Of a stretch of 44,752 nucleotides of DNA, positions 40,274 to 44,752 are shown in pieces. The notes under the pieces are model-generated. The model did no database searches. It was not told the DNA's origin and saw only the letters and a program-made list of their open reading frames with translations. Both the position numbers and the translations under genes were made by a program. The stretch covers positions 1 to 44,752 of the IMG/VR virus record IMGVR_UViG_3300034073_003250. One strand, given 5' to 3'. Source of the DNA: a virus. The stretch's first letter is position 1. The number at the start of each line of letters is the position of its first letter.

Positions 40274-40891
40274 TCAACAACATTTTTTCAGATGGTATTT
40301 ATCAATATCATCAAACGTAATCCCCCTAAAAAAACTAGGGAGAGATTTTTCAAATCTATTTGGGTCTGTATATGTAAACCCGGGATAGCCGGGGCTTCCG
40401 TATACCCGGCGTTCTACATCTCCATTTCTACAGAGCCTCCAGTATTCGTGTTTTCCGTCGTTTTTGTCGTATTCTCTATACTCCAGGACCCACGCTATGG
40501 CGGGCCCCTTTCCCCCGGTATGCAGGGAATAAAGAGACCAGTAACCTATTCTATAATGATTGCCGTGCCAGCGGCTCATGAATTCCCTGAGCACGTCGAG
40601 CTTGCAAAAATGCGGGGTATATCGTTTTCTGAGGATGGTAACGGTCGTATACGTACTGCCACCTTTTTCAAGTCGCGCTACCTCTGTTGCCTCATCCTCC
40701 TCCTCCGTCACCTCCCATTCTGTTTTTATTTTTGTGCACGTGTCGAAAAAAAACACGTGTGGCGGTAAATACGGTGCGTAGGGAATATCCCAAGGCCAGT
40801 CACGAATCCCAAAATATGTTCTTTCCACCAGATGGTGCACCCCAACCCCTGGCCAACCACCGATACGATATACACGCTCTACATTGCCCAT
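40274..40891 (-). CDS. early protein, unknown, behind double-hairpin leader
   Basis: A 205-residue protein, rich in Tyr/Trp/Gly, with RIGYWSLYSLHTGGKGPAIA and PPHVFFFDTC. It has an AGGGAGGA site that is part of the repeated leader at 40898-40955. No family is recognised. Confidence 0.55.
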   Translation of the reverse strand: MGNVERVYRIGGWPGVGVHHLVERTYFGIRDWPWDIPYAPYLPPHVFFFDTCTKIKTEWEVTEEEDEATEVARLEKGGSTYTTVTILRKRYTPHFCKLDVLREFMSRWHGNHYRIGYWSLYSLHTGGKGPAIAWVLEYREYDKNDGKHEYWRLCRNGDVERRVYGSPGYPGFTYTDPNRFEKSLPSFFRGITFDDIDKYHLKKCC

Positions 40892-40897
40892 TTCTAT

Positions 40898-40955
40898 TCC
40901 TCCCTACTTAGTTTCATCCCCGGTAATTTCGGGAATAAAGGCCCCGTAGGGGGCT
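40898..40955 (-). promoter_or_regulatory. repeated double-hairpin leader, copy B
   Basis: On the minus strand: TAG stop, then hairpin GCCCC-CTAC-GGGGC, then hairpin ATTCCCG/CGGGGAT with 7-base loop AAATTAC, then AACTAAGTAGGGAGGA ending in the ribosome site. The first hairpin and the last 16 bases are identical to copy A at 41690-41747; the second stem differs in sequence but keeps the 7-base loop. Confidence 0.75.
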
Positions 40956-41289
40956 ATAATTCCGATAATATTTCCACGATTCTGTCGAATGTGCGCCATG
41001 ACTCAAGGCATTCCAACATCGTAGAGACCCTCTCTGGTTCCGGGACATCGTCCCACCCGTCGCCAAATGAGCAGGCGTCTATGATCTCCAGCTCACCGAT
41101 GTCTCGGGACGTGTCGTAATATCCGGACGTGGAGACGAAAAACGAGTCTACCTCCTCACGCCTCTGGTCTGTGTACCTAGCGTACAGAGCGAGGAATGAT
41201 CCGGGTCGCACCTGAACACCACCGAGCGCCGAGAGATATGCCTCGGCAAGGTCTTTTTTTAATTCCTGGGTCCATTCAAAGTTTTTCAT
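40954..41289 (-). CDS. early protein, unknown
   Basis: A 111-residue acidic protein from MKNFEWTQEL, ribosome site GAGGATTAAC. The TAG stop is the first base of the downstream leader element. Contains FALARY-like helix (LALYARYTDQRREEVDSF). Not recognised. Confidence 0.5.
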   Translation of the reverse strand: MKNFEWTQELKKDLAEAYLSALGGVQVRPGSFLALYARYTDQRREEVDSFFVSTSGYYDTSRDIGELEIIDACSFGDGWDDVPEPERVSTMLECLESWRTFDRIVEILSEL

Positions 41290-41290
41290 G

Positions 41291-41683
41291 TTAATCCTCC
41301 CAAAAATAACGCGCGCCTCTGGCGCGTATGCGACGCTCTCTCTCACGTGCGGTGCGTTTCTCATGCGCGGCTATTAGTCTCGGGAGAGCCTCGCCAGCCA
41401 TCTCACGTGCTGAATTCTCAGCGCGTGATAGTGACTCCTCTGAGAACCCGCGACACTGAATGAGAAATTCCCTATCCTCGCGGCTCAGAGTCGGCCCCAT
41501 ATATTTATATCCGCCATCCGAGGCGGACTCTAAATATATGCCCGCGTGTTTGGTGGTTCGCGAGAGACCCCCGGAGCCGGGGATGACCGTCCCAACGAGA
41601 GGCGCATTCGCCTGTCTCCAGACGAGGGCGTAACCGACGCTCCGTCCGTCGTAGCAGTAATTCTCAGCGAGCCAATATTCCAT
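41291..41683 (-). CDS. early protein, unknown, behind double-hairpin leader
   Basis: A 130-residue protein: beta-rich front part (MEYWLAENYCYDGRSVGYAL, LVGTVIPGSGGLS) and an Arg/Glu-rich helical tail (AAHEKRTARERERRIRARGA). Preceded by leader copy A. Its stop lies 1 bp from the next gene. No family is recognised. Confidence 0.5.
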   Translation of the reverse strand: MEYWLAENYCYDGRSVGYALVWRQANAPLVGTVIPGSGGLSRTTKHAGIYLESASDGGYKYMGPTLSREDREFLIQCRGFSEESLSRAENSAREMAGEALPRLIAAHEKRTARERERRIRARGARYFWED

Positions 41684-41689
41684 TTTATT

Positions 41690-41747
41690 TCCTCCCTACT
41701 TAGTTACCACGCACTGATTGTGTGCGTGGTAGGCCCCGTAGGGGGCT
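41690..41747 (-). promoter_or_regulatory. repeated double-hairpin leader, copy A
   Basis: On the minus strand: the TAG stop of the upstream gene is followed by hairpin GCCCC-CTAC-GGGGC, a second hairpin TACCACGCAC/GTGCGTGGTA with loop ACAATCA (10 bp), then AACTAAGTAGGGAGGA with the ribosome site. Same architecture as copy B. Possible roles: RNA processing, attenuation or mRNA stabilisation. Confidence 0.75.
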
Positions 41748-41964
41748 AGTCCCGCCACGTGTCGCGACTTTTTTCTATGCGACGCAACCCATTGTGGGGG
41801 ATGAATTCATAGCGTTTGCTGCCATCCAGGCTCTCCAGATGATAGATGTCTGGGAGACCGTCCTTGATGACCTCTACGGAGACCACACGAAGCGTCATGA
41901 AACCAATTTTCACTACTGCACCGATTTCCCAGTTTTTATTTTTAGCCAGCTTCGTGTTTACCAT
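41746..41964 (-). CDS. small early protein, unknown
   Basis: A 72-residue basic protein with IGFMTLRVVSVEVIKDG and GSKRYEFIPHNGLRRI, a small beta-rich domain seen in phage hypothetical proteins. Preceded by GGGAGATG. Function unknown. Confidence 0.55.
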   Translation of the reverse strand: MVNTKLAKNKNWEIGAVVKIGFMTLRVVSVEVIKDGLPDIYHLESLDGSKRYEFIPHNGLRRIEKSRDTWRD

Positions 41965-42004
41965 TTTACATCTCCCGTTTCTAATCCGCTGATTGCGGTA
42001 GTGT

Positions 42005-42019
42005 TAAAACTGAATCATC
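42005..42019. repeat. 15-bp repeat TAAAACTGAATCATC, copy 1
   Basis: An exact 15-bp match to 42360-42374. One copy is in the leader of each of two early genes on the minus strand. Possible regulator or antisense target. Confidence 0.55.
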
Positions 42020-42164
42020 TATTTAATAGATAGACGCGTTTCCGACGTTTTTCCTTCCTACGTTTTCGCAGATTGGATTTTTTCTCCGATCTACGTATAC
42101 GCGCCTGTTTTCTCTGTTTTTTTCTCCCCCTCGTTTTTGAGTTTTTGTTTCTCCCCGCGCTCAT
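42015..42164 (-). CDS. 49-residue Arg/Lys-rich peptide
   Basis: Starts in an ATGA overlap with the preceding gene and is about half Arg or Lys (MSAGRNKNSKTRGRKKQRKQ, later RRKEKRRKR). The arrangement, second gene from the leftward promoter, recalls lambda N (Arg-rich RNA-binding antiterminator). Homology is not visible and a chance basic frame cannot be excluded. Confidence 0.5.
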   Translation of the reverse strand: MSAGRNKNSKTRGRKKQRKQARIRRSEKKSNLRKRRKEKRRKRVYLLNR

Positions 42165-42334
42165 TTTGCGGGGATCACCAAAACGTGCTCATCATCAAGA
42201 CTATTTACCATGTCAATTAACATTGACAAATTAAAACCTTCTGGCGTCTCGCCGATGACGTCCCCCTTTTGGTACACGTAAAATCCCTGCATGTCATCTA
42301 CAGTGCTGAATTCAGAGCGTTTGCGTATTTCCAT
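42161..42334 (-). CDS. 57-residue early protein, first gene of the leftward operon
   Basis: An AGGAGGATTTGAT ribosome site precedes ATG at 42334. It is acidic with an alpha/beta layout (MQGFYVYQKGDVIGETPEGF). It lies directly below the strong promoter at 42420. Not recognised. Confidence 0.55.
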   Translation of the reverse strand: MEIRKRSEFSTVDDMQGFYVYQKGDVIGETPEGFNLSMLIDMVNSLDDEHVLVIPAK

Positions 42335-42359
42335 ATCAAATCCTCCTAATTATAAATTA

Positions 42360-42374
42360 TAAAACTGAATCATC
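42360..42374. repeat. 15-bp repeat TAAAACTGAATCATC, copy 2
   Basis: Exact copy of the repeat at 42005-42019, here in the leader of the first leftward gene, about 45 bp below the promoter. Confidence 0.55.
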
Positions 42375-42419
42375 AAGCCGTCTGCCCGTACTCAATGCCG
42401 TTTCGAGCTCGATGAACAC

Positions 42420-42448
42420 ATTATACATCGACATGTTTACATTGTCAA
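42420..42448 (-). promoter_or_regulatory. consensus sigma70 promoter of the leftward early operon
   Basis: On the minus strand TTGACA (42443-42448) and TATAAT (42420-42425) are perfect hexamers 17 bp apart, the ideal spacing. It reads into the 57-residue gene at 42334. It is the analogue of lambda pL. Confidence 0.88.
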
Positions 42449-42471
42449 CAAGTATTTTTTACACTGTCAAC
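42436..42471. repeat. two operator-like direct repeats, 22 bp apart
   Basis: TTTACATTGTCAAC (42436-42449) and TTTACACTGTCAAC (42458-42471) match in 13 of 14 positions and begin exactly 22 bp apart, two helical turns, overlapping the leftward -35 box. A regulator bound here would repress the early promoter; the HTH protein at 42525 is the closest candidate. A weak rightward promoter (TTTACA, 17 bp, TATGTG at 42481) lies within the same block. Confidence 0.65.
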
Positions 42472-42524
42472 GCAAACGCATATGTGCTAAACTGAGCTCA
42501 AAAATCAAAAATGAGGCTGAAAAA

Positions 42525-42707
42525 ATGGAAAAAATAGATTTCGAAAAATTCAAAATAGATATATCGAAATATATCGATAAATGCGAGTCGCTGACAGAGC
42601 TAGCAGACTCGCTAGGAATGTCGAAACAGTGTCTAGACAGACGATTAGCGCGTGCGGGCTATAGACTAGTCGCACACGTGAAACTATCGCTAGAGAGACG
42701 CGATTAA
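42525..42707 (+). CDS. 60-residue HTH protein (Cro-like regulator)
   Basis: The only rightward gene next to the divergent early promoter region, with GAGG 8 bp upstream. Residues 20-45 (ESLTELADSLGMSKQCLDRR) form a helix-turn-helix. It probably binds the 22-bp-spaced repeats and controls the leftward and rightward promoters. No lambda Cro homology can be shown by eye. Confidence 0.6.
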   Translation: MEKIDFEKFKIDISKYIDKCESLTELADSLGMSKQCLDRRLARAGYRLVAHVKLSLERRD

Positions 42708-42995
42708 ACGTGTCTGTGCGTCTGTGTGTGATGAGCTGTGAGAGATGTGAGAGATGTGAGACAGATATGTAATCATCACCTCGCCACGCCACTCACGCGA
42801 AACAGCTGGGGGATATGGGGGATAGCATACGTACATGTCTAGCGAGTCTCTCTGTGTCTGCGATGCTGTAGTGCTCTAGCGAGACCGTGCATAGAACGTT
42901 ATGCACTCACGCGAGCTGGAACCATCGAAATTATGGTAGCCGAAAAGATGGGAAAACTGTCAAATGGATATTTTCTGTTATATCGCGATATGAGG
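42708..42995. other. gene-free stretch with small repeats and one inverted repeat
   Basis: No convincing gene. It holds GAGATGTGA repeats (about 42735-42758), two ACTCACGCGA copies (42790 and 42904), a perfect 7-bp inverted repeat GTGCATA/TATGCAC (42887-42906, 6-base spacer) and the palindrome TATCGCGATA (42981-42990). It may contain packaging, partition or regulatory sites. Confidence 0.5.
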
Positions 42996-43082
42996 TGTGG
43001 ATAACCTGTGGATGATGTGGATAAGCGTGTGGATAACGTTGTGGATAAATAGGCTTGACTATGTGCATAAACCTGTGGATAA
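42996..43082 (+). other. DnaA-box cluster, candidate replication origin
   Basis: Five perfect TGTGGATAA boxes (complement of TTATCCACA) start at 42996, 43016, 43028, 43040 and 43074, with near-consensus TGTGGATGA at 43007 and TGTGCATAA at 43062, all in one orientation. Spacings of 11, 9, 12, 12, 22 and 12 bp approximate helical phase. An AT-rich stretch precedes it (TTTTCTGTTATATCG). The pattern is what host DnaA would use to open an origin, or to be titrated. Confidence 0.8.
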
Positions 43083-43091
43083 CTATAGGCA

Positions 43092-43451
43092 ATGGGCACA
43101 AAACATGTGAATAACACGTTCAAGAAGCTTTCTGTACCCGCACTGACAGAGAATGATACTACTGTAGATGTGCGTGTCGCTAACGAGTCGCTGAGAGCAG
43201 CGATAGCAGATAGATGCAGTGCTGAGCAGATAGCTACAGCGATAGCGGACGCGATGCATGCGACGAAAATGTTTCATAGCCGGAGTACCGGAGTGCTAGA
43301 GATCCCGGATCACGATATACGCCTAAAAGCGGTTAAGTTGGCAGCACAGCTAGCATACGATGCTAAGCTGGCTAGCGAGAGCGGGGAGACGAAAATAACG
43401 CTCATAATGGACTCCCTAAGGGGCGTTCTAGGCTCTGTAGAGCTGAGGTGA
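43092..43451 (+). CDS. terS: terminase small subunit
   Basis: The 119-residue product lies immediately before terL. The C-terminal half (ADAMHATKMFHSRSTGVLEI, then PDHDIRLKAVKLAAQL) has the EIPDHxxRLKA pattern of many small terminases that bind the packaging site and activate TerL. The start is uncertain: ATG at 43092 has a poor ribosome site, GTG at 43107 is an alternative. A weak promoter (TTGACT at 43055) lies among the DnaA boxes. Confidence 0.72.
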   Translation: MGTKHVNNTFKKLSVPALTENDTTVDVRVANESLRAAIADRCSAEQIATAIADAMHATKMFHSRSTGVLEIPDHDIRLKAVKLAAQLAYDAKLASESGETKITLIMDSLRGVLGSVELR

Positions 43452-43454
43452 TGC

Positions 43455-44752
43455 ATGCGTGTTTTCGAGACTATGCCTCTGTTTTCGATGTTCCATGTAC
43501 CGCCCCTTGGTGGTGGAGAGGCAGGCCCGCTACAGCTCTGGGAGAGCCAGAAAACGTTTATACGGGACTATCTGCACGTGTACCAGTACCTCGCAGTGCT
43601 AAAAGCACGGCAGATGGGATTTACGACGATGATAGCGCTAGACACGTTCATCCAGGCATCGCTGATACCAGGCTATCTGGCTGGCTGGGTGTCGAAGTCG
43701 GAGGAGGCTAGTGTGGAAGCATTGGCGAAAATAAAGCGCACACTCGCACGCTCACCATTGGAGACACGATCTCTATTTGCATGTGAGGCTGGGGTGACGA
43801 AAATATCGTTCCCCAACGGGTCTGAGATACACGCACACAGCACGAAAGGCGGCAGGTCATTCTCGTATCACCGCGCGATTATAGATGAGGCTGGAGAGAT
43901 GAACGGTAGCGACTGTGTAGACCTCCAGGAGATCCTCGCTGCGATGATACCGACGCTCTCACAGACTGGTGGACAGGCGATAGTGTTGGGCACAAATAAA
44001 CCGAACGCAACGACGTTTAAACGACTGATTCTAGACGCGAAAAAACAGGCTAGCATATTCCGACTCTTCTTCTTCTCTTGCCACGATCAGCCAGGGTTCG
44101 ACGATGCAGCAAGGGAACGGAAACTGTTGGAGCTGGGAGGGGATAGGGACACGCTCAATAGGGAGTACCCGCGCACTGTAGAGGAGGCACTGATGGGCTC
44201 TAGTGCGCAGCGTTTCGCTCAGGACGCACTAAGGTGGTACGAGGAAAACGGGCAGGCTAAATGCATCGTACGTGGAAATATAGACAGCACTGGGCGTGTG
44301 GAAAAGCGGGATGACGGGAATATGTCGTTCTACCGACGATTTTACCCCGGAAACTCGTACATCATCGCAGCCGACGTAGCGGAGGGTTTGGAGCACGGGG
44401 ATTACTCGTGTGCGAAGATTTTCGACTCTATCACAGAGGAATTGGTGGCAGAATGGCACGGTCATATAGAGCACGCGGAATTTGGCAGTATACTAGCGAT
44501 TATCGGTCGTAGGTACACGAATGCGTATATCGTCGTCGAGGCTAATAACCATGGGGTAGCTACACTGGAGAGGCTAATCACTACTGAGGAATACCCACAG
44601 GAATTAATCCACGTGTCTAACTACGCGAAAGAGAAGGGCGATGATGCATACCGCGCCCCACAGAAGCGCTTCGGGTTTCTGACTACGTCGAAGATGAAAA
44701 GGCTGATTATCGATCAGCTGGCACAAGATTTGAATCAGCACGCTATCCCGTC
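43455..44752 (+). CDS. terL: terminase large subunit, N-terminal and central part (runs off the window end)
   Basis: It starts 3 bp after terS and continues at positions 3-464 of this window, 544 residues in all. Residues 50-58 (KARQMGFTT) form the variant Walker A found in terminases, IIDEAGE (Asp144-Glu145) is Walker B, and IIAADVAEG (Asp307) begins the RNase H-like nuclease, with YIVVEANNHG supplying a second acidic ligand. It powers DNA translocation and cuts concatemers. Codon use is richer in GC than the structural genes, so the terminase block may have a different origin. Confidence 0.93.
   Translation, partial: MRVFETMPLFSMFHVPPLGGGEAGPLQLWESQKTFIRDYLHVYQYLAVLKARQMGFTTMIALDTFIQASLIPGYLAGWVSKSEEASVEALAKIKRTLARSPLETRSLFACEAGVTKISFPNGSEIHAHSTKGGRSFSYHRAIIDEAGEMNGSDCVDLQEILAAMIPTLSQTGGQAIVLGTNKPNATTFKRLILDAKKQASIFRLFFFSCHDQPGFDDAARERKLLELGGDRDTLNREYPRTVEEALMGSSAQRFAQDALRWYEENGQAKCIVRGNIDSTGRVEKRDDGNMSFYRRFYPGNSYIIAADVAEGLEHGDYSCAKIFDSITEELVAEWHGHIEHAEFGSILAIIGRRYTNAYIVVEANNHGVATLERLITTEEYPQELIHVSNYAKEKGDDAYRAPQKRFGFLTTSKMKRLIIDQLAQDLNQHAIP
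44626..44752. repeat. terminal direct repeat, right copy
   Basis: Identical to positions 1-127; see the left copy. Unique genome length is therefore 44,625 bp. Confidence 0.95.

Noticed and set aside
42737-42778. 13-residue frame with CERCERCE
   Set aside because: It arises from the GAGATGTGA repeats and has no ribosome site.
43448-43711. Open frame of 87 codons overlapping the start of terL
   Set aside because: It is out of frame with the terL motifs and ends at 43711; the frame starting at 43455 carries Walker A, Walker B and nuclease motifs and continues across the junction.

Overview
The window is a complete, circularised genome of a tailed phage (or phage-plasmid) with a short, podovirus-like tail. 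Its last 127 bases repeat its first 127 exactly, so the unique sequence is 44,625 bp, and the terminase large subunit gene runs across the junction. The host is not identifiable. Shine-Dalgarno sites of the AGGAG type, Sec signal peptides, a GH24 lysozyme without a signal peptide and perfect E. coli-type DnaA boxes point to a Gram-negative bacterium using the standard code.

Rightward (late) genes, about 43.1 kb through the junction to 27.9 kb: TerS, TerL, a GroES/GroEL chaperonin pair, a P22-sized portal, scaffold, an internal terminator, a decoration-like protein, the major capsid protein and a beta-helix protein. Then comes a fibre cassette in which three products carry signal peptides, followed by head-tail adaptor, tail nozzle and three ejection-type proteins, the last of 1422 residues with an HExxH motif. 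The lysis cassette (lysozyme, coiled-coil membrane protein, LLH-type holin with a possible -1 frameshift extension) and an Acb2/Tad1-like small protein close the module.

The two gene blocks converge at 27.8-28.2 kb. There a roughly 300-nt region without a convincing gene folds into nested stems whose G-U pairs favour the plus strand: a candidate structured RNA.

Leftward (early) genes, 42.3 kb down to 28.2 kb: a strong sigma70-type promoter with two operator-like repeats drives small unknown proteins, an Arg/Lys-rich peptide, two genes preceded by a repeated double-hairpin leader and a GTW-repeat protein. A repressor-like gene with a predicted leaderless transcript follows, then Gp157, Sak4-like ATPase, SSB and a DnaD-like initiator whose coding sequence contains fifteen 9-bp iterons. 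A PD-(D/E)XK endonuclease, YopX, DUF551, DUF3310 and other small proteins complete the block. No DNA polymerase, RNA polymerase, helicase or integrase was found, so replication must rely on the host. A second origin-like element, a run of seven DnaA boxes, lies just upstream of terS.
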